Source: Microplitis mediator (taxonomy: Eukaryota > Arthropoda > Insecta > Hymenoptera > Braconidae). From it: DNA of 64,000 nt. Numbering within the stretch: the stretch's first letter is position 1; every line of letters begins with the position of its first letter. The notes under the pieces are model-generated. The model saw only the letters and a program-made list of their open reading frames with translations. It searched no databases and was not told the DNA's origin. The stretch covers positions 9,402,642-9,466,641 of the forward strand of contig NC_079979.1 in NCBI RefSeq assembly GCF_029852145.1. Reading direction: 5' to 3'. Below are positions 33,071 to 45,300 of this stretch, in pieces. The position numbers and the translations under genes are program-made.

Positions 33071-33735
33071 TTACTTTTTATAATTAATTTTTTAACTATT
33101 TATTTATTTTTTTTTTTGCTTACATTTAAGGAACTATTAAACTAATTTATTATAATAGAAAATTATTATAGAAAATATTAAAAAATTCCCGCGGATAGAA
33201 TGGAAATCTTTGCTAACGCCATCTAGCACGCTCCGATTGAAGAGGAAGTTCTTCACTAACTCTGTTTATATATTATTTTTATATATGGCAGCCTGAGATG
33301 TAAATTTTTTAGCTTCGACAGTACACATTTTATTATTTTATAATCAAACGAATAATAACAAAGTTGTGGATTTTTAATCAGTTTGTCACAATGAATTTAC
33401 GGATATATTGAAATAAAATTTAAAAGAATTAGTTTTGTTTTTCGAAAGTTATGGAGATTACAAAAAGAGTGTTACATGTACTTTACAGGATTTTTTTCTG
33501 AAAAATTCATTTTTTATCAAAAATGTGGGTTGGACCAGCTGTTTATTGTTTAGAAAAATGACCATTGATGTTTTCTTTTATTGTGGTATGAAGGCTGACC
33601 TACTTTAACCACTGTATTATTATTTATTTTAAAAAACTCTGACGGAACTCAGTTTTTTAATTTTTAGGCGAGAGTAGAGCATACCTACGCTTGCGCTTAA
33701 GGCATGCAAAAATAAAAATTATCACGTAACGTACC

Positions 33736-33769
<34 letters not shown>

Positions 33770-34136
33770 GCTACGCTTACACGTAATTATACTCAGCCTT
33801 TATCAGCCAGGTCTGATCCGATTCAATTATATATAGACTCTTATGGTTAGATCTGATTATTTAGACTTATATGTAGTTAGATTTGGTCACCCGATGAAAA
33901 ATGATTTTATCTGCATATCATAAAGCAACACATAAGTAGATTTGATCAGGTCGATTAAAACATGATTTAATCCAAGCTAAATGTATATCTATTTATTACT
34001 CAATTCAAATTGTTTTAATGCACTTTAATTAATTTTCATTAATCAGGGATTACATCATATATAACGAACTTATATTTTAGTTCCAAGAATAATTATTATT
34101 ATACATGTATAAATATATATATATATGTATATATAT
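33071..34136. other. Intergenic with a (TA)n microsatellite at 33737-33768
   Basis: No gene seen. A GC-richer patch at 33188-33250 and a CCGATGAAAAATGATTTTAT phrase at about 33893, similar to element A's terminus, suggest further element debris. Confidence 0.35.
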
Positions 34137-36118
34137 TGTGACCGGTTTAGTAATTCGCCTGGAATCCGTCAGACGAATTAATTCCCCTCACAACGATGTG
34201 GCTTACCTGTTCGGTGTCTGCGGTTGTTGGGCGCCAGGTGAGCGTACTCACCGAAGTTCACAATCGTCGTCGTCGTCGACTCAGGGCGGCGGGTCGGGAA
34301 TAGGATGGGCACTTAAACTTACATTAATAAAATAAATCGTCGGGATCTCGGGAAAAACACAAATCAATTTATTGAAACTCACACAGTAGTGGTCGACAAT
34401 ACAATAACTCGGAATTCAAAATTTTTAAATTGATAACAAACAACAAAACAAAAAAAAACTAACCGCCGGGAACACAATAATAATCCGATATCGAAACTTA
34501 ACGGCAAAGTGATGTCAATTCACTTACCATCCACAACCGTCGGTAACTCGGTCTCCGCACGTATACGGAACGCTAGTGGTACATAACAGTCAATAGAAAG
34601 AAAAATAGATAATAAAATAAACCGCAATATTATTAATGATAATGATTATCCGTGGTCGTTAAGAGCCGATAACTACCTGACGAGACTCGAATTACGCCGT
34701 ATTATAGTAAATAAAAATAATTAGAGGTAACAATCAAACTCGAATAAATAAGTAATTAATACAAAGATGCACTCAGTACTCCGAACCAATGTCACTTCTT
34801 AAGTACAACGACAAATAATACATAAAGGTTATACCAGTGGAAATGACCCGAGTTGACTGGTGACTAAGTACATATCAAATTCGAACCATTCATCGGTTAA
34901 TAATAAGATGCGTCAACTCGAATCACCTCACGAAACGAATTAAGTTGACCCGCTCACCGGTCGAAGGTCTTGAAGTCCACTATCGGTCTCCACGTGGTCG
35001 AAACAAAACCCCAAAAAGGCGGCCGGGAACGGCGTCTCAATTTGCCCCAGGTACTGGACAGGTATCACTCCCTGGGTGACGTATCGCTTGCTCGATCACG
35101 AGATGATTCAGTACTGGTCGATTCAAAAAAAAAACAATGTATATCCGCACGCGGAATGTTCTGTCACCGGTATCGGCGACGGGTGAGAAATTGCCTGCAC
35201 GGAGGTCTCACTTCAGGATAAGTTGTATTATCCGCAAATAATTACTTTTCGTTTTCAAAAAAAACTGTACGGAACCCCAGAGGGTCTGAATATTCGATTC
35301 AACTCACGTACGGTAGTTTATATACGCGTTTTTCGCAATTCAGTAATTTGATTAATTTATACTCGCAGAACACGTGGCAGTTGTCACAATGGTACGATCC
35401 AGAATGGCGTTGGTCGTTCCTTTTCCCTCCTCGTCGATCGTAGTTCAGGGCTTCCCCAGTTGGCGGCGCTTCGACCGCTCCTAATGCAGAGCTCGGTTAT
35501 GCGTGACGCGGACAATTGCTCCCCGAATCCCTCGATGTCGGTTCAGTTTCCCCATAATACATCAGTTGTGCATGTATACTATATGTCGTATAAATCTTTG
35601 TTACGAGTGTTCGTGGACATTGGCCCGGTCGTTTGGGTGTTTTAGTCGTCATACAGGCTAACTCGCTAGACGATGTCAACTTCAAAAACTTTCCGCTGGC
35701 GGAATTATATACACTCCGCACTTCGGGTATTGTCGGCCGTTGTCGTCGGATTTGACGTGTGGATCGTAGCAGCGAATCCTCTTGGGCTCTGGTGACCAGC
35801 AAACGAGTACCTAAATTTCTAAAAGTGCCACGATACCAACTTAAGCTAACTTAATTACTAGTTAACTTACTACTAACATTATGATTATTAGGATTCGAGT
35901 CTCGGATATTTCTCGTACCACGCTGCCAACTGAACGATAAAAGGAACATACGCGGGAAAAGTTGCTCCAAAAGTGATTCAAAATCGTGATCGGCCAAGTC
36001 CACATACGGCAGCTGTCAAAATACCTATCAACTTAAATTATCTAATAATAATAACGTAAAAGTTCAATTAAATGACCACGTGTCGGCGTTGAATTAGAAG
36101 GTGAAATTTAAAAGTGTC

Positions 36119-36121
<3 letters not shown>
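34137..36121. mobile_element. ~2-kb TGTGAC...GTCACA insertion, probable solo LTR
   Basis: A GC-balanced block starting TGTGACCGG and ending AAAGTGTCACA sits inside TA-rich DNA, flanked on both sides by ATAT (compatible with a 4-bp TSD but uninformative in this context). TG/CA ends and lack of coding domains suggest a solo LTR. On the minus strand CTGGCGCCCAAC near 34228-34240 resembles a primer-binding site, which would not fit inside an LTR, so a reduced element with internal leader is an alternative. Short ORFs (34970-35221, 35460-35645) show no motifs. Confidence 0.45.

Positions 36122-36180
<59 letters not shown>
36122..36180. repeat. (TA)n microsatellite
   Basis: Uninterrupted TA dinucleotides for about 58 bp directly after the LTR-like insertion. 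Confidence 0.95.
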
Positions 36181-36185
<5 letters not shown>

Positions 36186-36664
36186 ACATACGTGTTATAT
36201 ATTGTTTCCTACTGAGAAGTTTAGTGTATTAGCAGTATTTAATTATCAAACCTTGGCTTAGTTACGACTACGGTTTAGTGTTTTATTAAACGTGACGAAT
36301 GTATTCATGGGGAATCGGTTTTTTTTGTGAAGCGTGTTTACCTCGTCAGGTGATGCAAGTTATAATTGCAATTTTGATGTGTTCGAGTGTTTGTCACCGT
36401 AATTATAATAATACCCGTATCGTTACTCTCAATAAATAAGAATTACATCTGAATATAGAGGAACGCACACAGTTCTCACCGCTCCAGATCTCACCGTTAC
36501 GCGTATTGTCCCCCTCCTTCCGGGAGTGGGCTGCTGTGGTGACAATACCACTGCTTATGTACCGCAATTGTTTCTTATATCGGAGTACGATGAAATTTGA
36601 TATTTGGATTTCTGTGTTCTGCACTCTGGTCATAACATGATAAGCCTCAATACGCATATACATA
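36181..36664. other. Left flank of the mariner element, retroelement debris
   Basis: No convincing gene; an 86-codon minus-strand ORF at 36403-36663 has no motif. CTGGTCATAACA at about 36630-36641 also occurs at 41977-41988 on the other side of the mariner, hinting at LTR remnants. Confidence 0.35.
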
Positions 36665-36989
36665 CAGGGTGTCCCAAAAGTACCGCCCCAAATTGTAAGG
36701 CCGGATAGAGGACGAAATTCTGGGACGAAAAGTCCTCTGCCGTTTTTTCACCTGACGAACAGGTAAATTGATATTAATTAAAAAAGGTAGCCAATCAGAA
36801 AAGAGCATTAGCGCGAACCAGTAAAGTGGGGTGAACAGTCTGGGGGAAGCTTCAACGCGTGAGCGCTCGGCTGTCGTTCAGCGGCTTTCACAACGCGAGA
36901 TGCACGCGAATGGAATTTTTAATTATTTAATTTTTGATCTCTTCGCAAAAATCGAGACCTGCAAAGAAAACTAATTTTTATTTTGTTAA

Positions 36990-37530
36990 CTGATCAACGG
37001 TCAGCTGACTGCTACCGGTTCAAAAAATAACAACGGAATTTTAAAAAAAAATCTAGTTTCGCAATTATTGAAAAAAAATTATTTCGCACTTATCAACTGA
37101 CTGGCAGTCAGCTGACTGCCAACAGTTTCAAGAAAAACTGAGAATTTAAAAAAAATAAAAGTTCAGTCCCGCAAAAAAAAAAAATTATTTTTCTCTTATC
37201 AACTGACTGACATTCAGCTGACTGCCGACAGTTTCGAGGAAAACTGAGAATTTAAAAAAAATAAAAGTTCAGTCCCGCAAAAAAAAAATTATTTTGTTCT
37301 TATCAACTGACTGGCAGTCAGCTGACTGCCGACAGTTGAACCAACGGCGGAGGATTTTATTCTAAAATTCAGTCCCGCGAAAGAAAAAAATTATTTTTCT
37401 CTTATCAACTGACTAGCAGTCAGCTGACTGCCGACAGTTAAACCAAAGCCGGAGAATTTTATTCTAAAAATCAGTCCCGCAAAAGAAAAAAATTATTTTG
37501 TTCTTATTAACTGACTACCGACAGTTTAAT
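36990..37530. repeat. Subterminal palindromic repeats, left TIR
   Basis: Five to six units, each with the palindrome CAGTCAGCTGACTG (or one-base variants), then a G-rich or AAACTGAGAATTT segment, then CAGTCCCGCAAAA and a TTATCAACTGACTG link. Spacing is about 85-115 bp. Confidence 0.85.
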
Positions 37531-37716
37531 GCAATGCTGAGGATTTTTCGGTGAAAATCTAGTCCTAAAAAAATTTTACAAAATTGATCTAAAATTACTC
37601 GTTGCATTGCGCGAAATCGTCAAACAAATAATGTCATAACTCGAAGTTTTTTTACGTTTAAAAAATTTTGTGGCCCTGAAAAGGGCCGTTTTGTTATTAT
37701 GGAACGATGACTATCA

Positions 37717-38865
37717 TTAGAGCAGCTGCTCGAACGTTCCTCCTCCAACTTGGATGCACAGACGGCAGCGTCTTATCAAATCTGTCCTGACTTTCTCCAT
37801 CATGTCAGGAGTAATGTTCAGGTATGCCACCTGAATTCTCGCCATTGTCTCAAACTGATCCTCAGGTTCGGTCTCGTAAACGACTCCTTTCATGTAACCC
37901 CACAAGAAAAAATCCAGAGGTGTCAAGTCTGGTGACCTTGGAGGCCATGGAAAGGGACCGTTTCTCCCGATCCAAGAATTGGGATACGTCGCATTCAAGT
38001 ACTCTGTCACCTGCGCTGCTGTATGCGTCGGTGCACCATCATGCTGGAACCACTGAGGTCGTTCATCAGGTGGTAGCTGCGCTAGAGCTTCCGGCAGCAC
38101 TTCTTGGAGGAACGTCAGATAATTGGCGCCCTAATTAACATTTTACTGAATAAACGATCTATCGCAAGAATTATGATTTACGTAAATTTCCCTACTTACG
38201 TTCATAGCGTCCGGCAAAGGATGGAGAATTACGACGTTGCCAACAATGCCACCCCACATATTAATTTTCCACTTATTTTGGAAATTGCGGTCTCGAGTGA
38301 AATGAGGATTTTCTACGGCGTACTGATGCGAATTGTGTTGATTAAAACACCCTTCACGAGTGAAAAGTGATTCGTCTGTCCACAATACACGCTGCAAAAA
38401 GTCAGGATCATTGGCAACCATCTCCAAAATACGGTTGCAAAAAGCTATTCGCTGTTCAAAATCACCAGGTTCTAACCTTTGCACTTTAGTTGCGTGGAAT
38501 GGATGCAATTCTCTTGCTTTTGTTATACGATTAATTGAAGTACGAGAAATCTGCAACTGACGTTCAAGTTTGCGGACACTAGTGTTAGGATCGTTCAGCA
38601 CTGCGTCAACTACACGATCTTCGTTACGCAGATTACGTACGTCTCGAGGACGACCTACGCGCTCGGCGCGGGCTGGCAAAATATTCCCAGTATCCCGGAG
38701 ACGTTCAGCAGCACCGAGAATCACGTGATGGTCTGGATGACGAGCACGGTTTGGGTAACGTTCAGCGTACACACGACAAGCGTCCCTAGCGTTATAGTGA
38801 CACTCGCCGTACAACATGATCATGTCCGCATAATCCGAAGCAGAATACTGATTTTCACGAGGCAT
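37717..38865 (-). CDS. Mariner-type transposase, 2 exons, apparently intact (~359 aa)
   Basis: Exon 1 38865-38200, exon 2 38130-37717, separated by a 69-bp intron with donor AAC/GTAAGT and acceptor TTAATTAG, phase 0. The N-terminus has a helix-turn-helix DNA-binding region (aa 1-110; YSASDYADMIMLYGEC, RNARH-like RARHPDHHVI, then VRKLERQLQISRTSINRI as a second HTH). The catalytic DDE/D domain follows: VLWTDESLF (first D), WFQHDGAPTHT (second D), PRSPDLTPLDFFLWG (third D, about 36 residues after the second by my count). It cuts and pastes its own element by TIR recognition. The break in the reading frame at 38143 is explained by the intron, not decay. Confidence 0.85.
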
Positions 38866-39360
38866 AGCGAAAAGTAGTGCATTTATTGAAGATTCAATAA
38901 AGACTAACGTTTGTTAATAGTTTGCATCGATAAATTTTAAAAACAAGTGAAAAACGATGAACAGAGAGAAACAAAAATTAGTGAAACGAGAAAAAGACAG
39001 CGAGTGCCTTGGACACAGCGTCAAATTTCCAAGAAAAAAGTTAAATAAAGTATATTGGAGAAAGCAACAAACAGTAAGGAGTAAAAGAGATACAAATGAA
39101 TACTCAGTAGCATTTGAAGAAATATTCGTAAAAATTATACTAAATAACAACATCGGCGATCGTCCTCTGAAGGCTTAGCTGACGGCATAATACTAGAAGT
39201 GAGTTAATAATAGGATGGAAAAAAAACAATCTGTCGCGAAATTGAACTGAGATGAAAATAAATAAAAAATTTCAAACGTCTTATCATCTTATGCCAATCA
39301 ATCGATAAGAACAAAAAATTTTTTGTTTTCAATTTATGCGAAACTAAATTTTTATAAAAA
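38866..39360. other. Transposase 5' region inside the mariner
   Basis: Between the start codon and the right repeat-filled arm. It contains the 5' UTR/promoter region; small ORFs (38957-39178, 39204-39407) lack motifs. Confidence 0.4.
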
Positions 39361-40530
39361 ATTCTCAGCATTTCATTGAACTGCCGGCGGTCAGTTAATA
39401 AAAGCAAAATAATTTATTTTTTTTCATGACTGGACTTTCACTTGCGAAAAATCCTCAGATGATCGTTAAACGGTCGCCAGTCAGTTGATAAGAGCAATTT
39501 ATTTTTTTTTTGCGGGACTGAACTTTTATTTTTTTTAAATTCTCAGTTTCTTCCGAAACTGTCGGCAGTCAGCTGACTGTCAGTCAGTTGATAAGAACAA
39601 AATAATTTTTTTTTTTGCGGGACTGAACTTTTACTTTTTTTAAATTCTCAGTTTCTTTCGAAACTGTCGGCAGTCAGCTGACTGCTAGTCAGTGGATAAG
39701 AGAAAAATAATTTTTTTCTTTCGCGGGACTGAATTTTAGAATAAAATCCTTCGCCGTTGGTTTAACTGTCGTCAGTCAGCTGACTGTCAGTCAGTTGATA
39801 AGAACAAAATAATTTTTTTTTTTTGAGGGACTGAATTTTATAAATAAAATTCTCCGGCTTTGGTTTAACTGTCGGCAGTCAGCTGACTGCCAGTCAGTTG
39901 ATAAGAACAAAATAATTTTTTTCTTTTGCGGGACTGATTTTTAGAATAAAATTCTCCGGCTTTGGTTCAACTGTCGGCAGTCAGCTGACTGTCAGTCAGT
40001 TGATAAGAGAAAAATAATTTTTTTTTTTGCGGGACTGAACTTTTATTTTTTTTAAATTCTCAGTTTTTCTCGAAACTTTTGGCAGTCAGCTGACTGCTAG
40101 TCAGTTGATAAGAGAAAAATAATTTTTTTCTTTCGCGGGACTGAATTTTAGAATAAAATCCTCCGCCGTTGGTTCAACTGTCGGCAGTCAGCTGACTGCC
40201 AGTCAGTTGATAAGAACAAAATAATTTTTTTTTTGCGGGACTGAACTTTTATTTTTTTTAAATTCTCAGTTTTTCTCGAAACTGTCGGCAGTCAGCTGAA
40301 TGTCAGTCAGTTGATAAGAGAAAAATAATTTTTTTTTTTTGCGGGACTGAACTTTTATTTTTTTTAAATTCTCAGTTTTTCTTGAAACTGTTGGCAGTCA
40401 GCTGACTGCCAGTCAGTTGATAAGTGCGAAATAATTTTTTTTCAATAATTGCGAAACTAGATTTTTTTTTAAAATTCCGTTGTTATTTTTTGAACCGGTA
40501 GCAGTCAGCTGACCGTTGATCAGTTAACAA
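39360..40530. repeat. Subterminal palindromic repeats, right TIR (expanded)
   Basis: About ten units with CAGTCAGCTGACTG cores and GCGGGACTGAACTTTTATTT / GCGGGACTGAATTTTAGAAT alternating types, roughly twice as many as in the left arm. Unit number differs between arms, so the array expands or contracts independently. Confidence 0.85.
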
Positions 40531-40850
40531 AATAAAAATTAGTTTTCTTTGCAGGTCTCGATTTTTGCGAAGAGATCAAAAATTAAATAATTAAAAATTC
40601 CATTCGCGTGCATCTCGCGTTGTGAAAGCCGCTGAACGACAGCCGAGCGCTCACGCGTTGAAGCTTCCCCCAGACTGTTCACCCCACTTTACTGGTTCGC
40701 GCTAATGCTCTTTTCTGATTGGCTACCTTTTTTAATTAATATCAATTTACCTGTTCGTCAGGTGAAAAAACGGCAGAGGACTTTTCGTCCCAGAATTTCG
40801 TCCTCTATCCGGCCTTACAATTTGGGGCGGTACTTTTGGGACACCCTGTA

Positions 40851-41988
40851 TATGCATGCATACTGTTTTAATTTTTGTTTTTCAGTTCTTTGTTGTTCAA
40901 ATTTGCTAACCAATAAAAATATGTATATATTGAGACAATGTGAATTGTCATCTTCTCCCTCAGCCTTGCGGTTCCCATTTTTCCCCGTCTCGTGACCGTC
41001 TGAAACCACCTAAAGCTAGTCACAGTGCCATGGTCACATGACTAGTTATCACCTCAACTCATGACCTTGAGGGGAAGTGGGGAGCGAGCCCAAAAACTCA
41101 GCCCTAAGACCCTACGGTGATCGAACTTCACTTCGATTCTGGATCAATTAGCAATAAGACGTATAATTCAATTATACTGTCATATACTAGCAATTAATTT
41201 GCGACTTTGTTAATACGGATAACTACTTTGTAAATCGGGAAATTAACTTGTGTTATAGTTATATTACTAGCAATTCTCTTGCGATATACTTTACTGTCCA
41301 AGTTAACTGATTATTATAAATAGAGTTAGTTCAATTAAATATTACTGTACGTTACCGGCGATATACCCGCGATATAAAATTATACTGTGCCAAGAATCTG
41401 TCTACATTATATCCAGCGCTTGCATTTTCTTGTAAGTAATTTTGATTATTATAATTGGCAATAAACTTGCAAAGTATTCTGATTAATTCCTTTTATTCCA
41501 TCTGTCACTGTTCATCCTACTTATTTCCTATTTTACTGGTAAGACTATCAAATAGTTTGATAAAATAAATATTAGTTAAGTTACAAATAGTAATTTGACC
41601 ATCAATAAGAATATTCTATAATTTTATAAGCCGTGAGGTAAGTACATAAGTTTTCTCATACGTTGCCGAGTTTGAATAAGTGCGGGTCTTTGCTTTGCAA
41701 GAACCCCAGCCCACTGCTCTGTCCAAGTAGAATAAAATTTGTTAGAGGCCAGATTAAGTCAGGATTCAACCCGCGAATTCTGGTGGCTGCTGGTAAAAAT
41801 CGCGAAGACGAAAAGCGATTTGTCTCAATATGAATCTTTTATATGCATAGACATACCTTTATTCAAGGGATCTCAGTATTTTTATTAGTTATTTCTACGT
41901 TCTTTTATATTCATGAATAATTTCGTCTTTATCTCATTATCATTATTATTTTTAATTTTTTTTTGTGATCTCTACTCTGGTCATAACA
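40851..41988. mobile_element. LTR-like remnant truncating the Polinton end
   Basis: On the minus strand TGTTATGACCAGAG starts precisely where the small Polinton protein's conserved LLAPV motif is cut off (41988). The block to the left is GC-mixed, with AATAAA signals (for example about 41557) and no ORF with motifs. A second TGTTATGACCAGAGT at about 36641 supports a dispersed LTR. The other end was not located. Confidence 0.4.
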
Positions 41989-42310
41989 GGGGCCAATAGC
42001 GTGGGTAAAAATGCCCCGCCTTTTTGGGATATTAGTTTTTTCTTTGTCGCCCAATTATTACTTTTGCTAGTCAGTTTCCGTAAAATAGTTTTATGTTTGG
42101 CAAGATGTTTTTTATCAGTATATTTCCACGTAAAATGTTTAAGCAGCATTCACATATAGCACGTACTAAATCTTTTTTAGCGTGGCGTAATATAGCGCAA
42201 CGTTGCTTAGGTGTTGCGTAAACAAGAGCTTGAGGTAAAGCAAAGTTTTTGCTGCCAATGAATTCTTCAGCAAAATTGCTGCCTAGAGAATCACTTCTTC
42301 CTCCTGCCAT
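41989..42310 (-). pseudogene. Small Polinton-type late protein, frameshifted and truncated
   Basis: The start ATG overlaps the ATPase stop codon by one base (TAATG). The N-terminal part reads LPQALVYATPKQRCAILRHA and KDLVRAICECCLNILRGN; one indel near an A-run (about 42110) moves the rest into a second frame with KHLAKHKTILRKL and QKGGAFLPTLLAPV, after which the LTR-like insertion begins. Small basic proteins with a QKGGFLPxLLAP-type C-terminus accompany this ATPase in related animal elements, as I recall; a capsid-associated or membrane-active role like adenovirus pX is inference. Dead copy. Confidence 0.5.
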
Positions 42311-43071
42311 TACAATCGTACAACTGGTATATTGTAGCGTTGGTTACATCCTTTTATATCATTAATTTTCCGTGATATATAAACATAGTGATAAGGATCA
42401 GTAGGAAAAATGCATGTTCTATAACGACAATTTTCAGGCGTAGATTGTTTAAGATCTAATAATAAGTAACCATGAGGCTTAGAAGTAGCATCAAAATATG
42501 CTTCTTGTAAAAATTTTGGGTTCTTAGGATATACTTGCCGAGCCGAATGTGAGATTTGCGCACGATCACGAGGATTCTTAAATACTATAATATAATTTGT
42601 ATTAAGGGATATATCACGTTGACATTGCCCTTGATGAAATAAATTTTGAGACAGAAACATAACACTCAGATTTTTATGATGACTACCTTTTGTAAATAAA
42701 TCGACAATAGAGCCGCTAAATGACTCACGCATTAAATCATCTATGACAACTAACTTTGGCAAATTATCATCAAAATCACCATACGTACCAGACTGAGGTA
42801 AGCCTTCACGGAACTCTACAAACGATTTATCATATTCGCTATAAGCCTGTTGCCATTCTGCATAATAGAATATTACTTTACTAAGCTCTGTATCACAAAT
42901 TTCTTTAATTTCTTTTAAGAATCTTTTAACAAAGAATGTTTTTCCACACCGCGTTGGTCCACAAATCATCGAAGTAAAAGGATGTTTCCACCTTGAATCC
43001 ATATTGATATCTGAAACATATTCTTGATTGCGAGGAAATATATAAATAAAATAAGAATTAGAGTTCATCAT
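42310..43071 (-). CDS. Packaging-type P-loop ATPase (Polinton/Maverick-like), intact
   Basis: 253 aa with Walker A GPTRCGKT at about aa 38-45, Walker B LVVIDDLM at about aa 106-113, and the downstream LFTKGSHHKNLSVMFLSQN and FKNPRDRAQI blocks typical of FtsK/HerA-like DNA-packaging ATPases of Polintons and adinto-like viruses. The predicted role is powering genome translocation into capsids. It lies directly 3' of the polymerase gene and overlaps the next gene by one base. In contrast to its neighbours the frame is complete. The first two codons are both ATG; either can be the start. Confidence 0.75.
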   Translation of the reverse strand: MMNSNSYFIYIFPRNQEYVSDINMDSRWKHPFTSMICGPTRCGKTFFVKRFLKEIKEICDTELSKVIFYYAEWQQAYSEYDKSFVEFREGLPQSGTYGDFDDNLPKLVVIDDLMRESFSGSIVDLFTKGSHHKNLSVMFLSQNLFHQGQCQRDISLNTNYIIVFKNPRDRAQISHSARQVYPKNPKFLQEAYFDATSKPHGYLLLDLKQSTPENCRYRTCIFPTDPYHYVYISRKINDIKGCNQRYNIPVVRL

Positions 43072-45300
43072 GGCATTATAATTTTTTATTGAATAATTAT
43101 TAAATTAAAAAATTTTTAGACATTTATAATTCACTCACAATTTACAAAAAAAAATTTATATCTTACAAAATATATTGAAAAAATGTATAAATAATTCACA
43201 CTACAAAAAAAATTTCATCTCATACAAAATGTTTTCAAATAATTCATATAGTACAATAACTTAACAAAAAAAAAAATTTAGTAAAGTTTCCCTACTTTTT
43301 TAATTTCTTTACTTTGTTTTATTCATTTATCGTTTGCTTAATTTTCTTCGAACTCTTCTAATTATCTTTTAACCCTTTATAACCGTAAGGAAGGCTATCA
43401 GCTTCGCCTACTCTGCGACGTTTTGGGCCTGTAGCTCTAATAACTTTTGATTCTTTCTTTGTTAAAACTTGATGATATTGATTTCTACGTATACCCGTAT
43501 ATTTAACTGTAAAAGGTTGTAACTCATCTTCAACTAATGACCGCACTGTTTGATAATTAATCAATTCTGCTGTAGAAGCATTTAACTTGACACCTTCAAG
43601 TTTACAACAGTCAGCTGTTGAACCATCTGGCTTTTTAACAATATACGCGTAAAATTTTGGACCTCCTGAGACAAAAGACGATATATAACTTCCCTCACCA
43701 TATGCTTCTAACTCATCGGTAAGATCGCCAAGAATATCTCCGGTTGGTAATTCATTAGAGCCATCACTACATAAATAACAGAATCTGTATCATAATACAA
43801 TACATTTTCATTTTGAACTTCCAAATAACTATACAATTTAAGTCTAGCTTGTGCAATGGTGAAGGCGGCAACAACTACATTTGCGCGATTTGAAGGGGGA
43901 TAGCTCTCAATGTTGTTATCCCAGGTCACAAAAATTGTATCTTCATTGACAGGTACAAGCTCGGTTATTTCTACTGCAGGGTTAAAAACTAGATCTATAA
44001 ACTTCTCATATGTATTTACAATAGATTTTTTTGACATATTTTCCCGTGGTCCGAATTTTCCCCAGAAATAATTTAAAAATAACTTTGCTACTGACCGTAA
44101 ACCTGGATTTTCCTATATTTTACATGGGTCTAATTTCACTCCTTCTCTCTTCTCATACCCCGAAATATATTCATCTTTTGATTTATTATCTGTACACTGA
44201 CTGGGCCATCCTGACGCTTCTTGTTTGATTTTTAAAAAAGTATTTATATACTCTACAAATAGAGAGTTTTCATTATTTTTATCATGAGGGTTATATTTAA
44301 TTGTATAATACGCCCGGATTTCATCTATTCCCTTAATATGATATCCTTTTTCTACTGCTTTACGAAGCTCAAAGCTGACCCAAGTGCCATACAGTTCACG
44401 ATCAGCCTCAGCTTCATGAGGGCAATCCACTTGAATTTGTTCCTCACAGCATGTCTTACACAAGGGAAAAAATAATTTTCCATGCGCTCTTAGAGGTAAG
44501 ACGGGGTGATACAGGTTTCTTGGTGGCAATATTCGACATTTTATTAAACCTTGGAGATTCTCAATATTATTATTAGGACATATAGGTTTACATGCGGTTC
44601 ATACGTATACTGTAGGATGTCCTACGGGAAAAACACCATTTTTTAATACCCAAGGATATAATGAACATACATCCACATACTTAATTTTTTCAATGTCCGC
44701 ACCCGATTTATTTTGTTTAACGTCATAATAAGTTTTAACATTACCTGTTCTATCACCAAAAAAAGCATCACGAGGATTTAAAGGATTAATTGAGAAAAAT
44801 TTTGCAGTGCTGAGAAATGCATTTATACGGGGATTATTTTTTTTTCACTAATAAAATCACATTCCCATTTTTCTATTAATCCATAACCAGCTTGGCGAAT
44901 TTTAAAATTTTTTACTAATGTTCTTTGATATCGTGAGTCTGGAGTATCAAATATTAGTTTATCCTTATTTTTATTGTATCTTATATCACGATTATTTTTA
45001 AAACGTTCTGGACACCCATGCCAGTAGCATTCGTGAAATAGATAAGCATATTTTTTACCATTTTCATCTGCTCTGTATCCATCTAACTTAACATTATTTG
45101 ATGTTATTACTTCTCTATTCCTCAATGCATGCTTAATTTGTATTTTGTCAGTATGCTCAACCCATGATAGCCATTCAATTGCAATACGAGACTGATTATC
45201 TCCCATGCGATACCCTGTGCGTGGTACGATACCTATTTGATTTTCTCGTAAAAAATTGCTACGGTAAAATAACATACATGTAGAAGCTATCGTTGTACAT

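Larger units (their letters stand above)
36665..40848. mobile_element. Mariner/Tc1-superfamily element, 4.18 kb, very long TIRs
   Basis: The ends are CAGGGTGTCCCAAAAGTACC and its exact inverse, each next to TA (36663-36664, 40849-40850). The first ~350 bp and last ~350 bp are near-perfect inverse copies (for example AGGTAGCCAATCAGAAAAGA and TCTTTTCTGATTGGCTACCT), and the repeat-filled inner arms extend the TIRs to roughly 0.9 kb (left) and 1.6 kb (right). A two-exon transposase lies between them on the minus strand. High TIR identity and an intact gene suggest a young copy. Confidence 0.92.

Noticed and set aside
32748..33145. Overlapping ORFs on both strands (82 and 106 aa)
   Set aside because: Both fall within the palindromic MITE and mirror each other, as expected of an inverted repeat.
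36403..36663. 86-codon minus-strand ORF
   Set aside because: No motif; ends exactly at the mariner border and overlaps LTR-like debris.
36990..40530. CRISPR-like regularly spaced palindromes
   Set aside because: The intervening sequences are themselves repeated and the array lies within mariner TIRs in a eukaryotic genome.
40705..41009. ORFs crossing the right mariner TIR
   Set aside because: They run from TIR sequence across the TA target into flanking DNA, so cannot be genuine genes.
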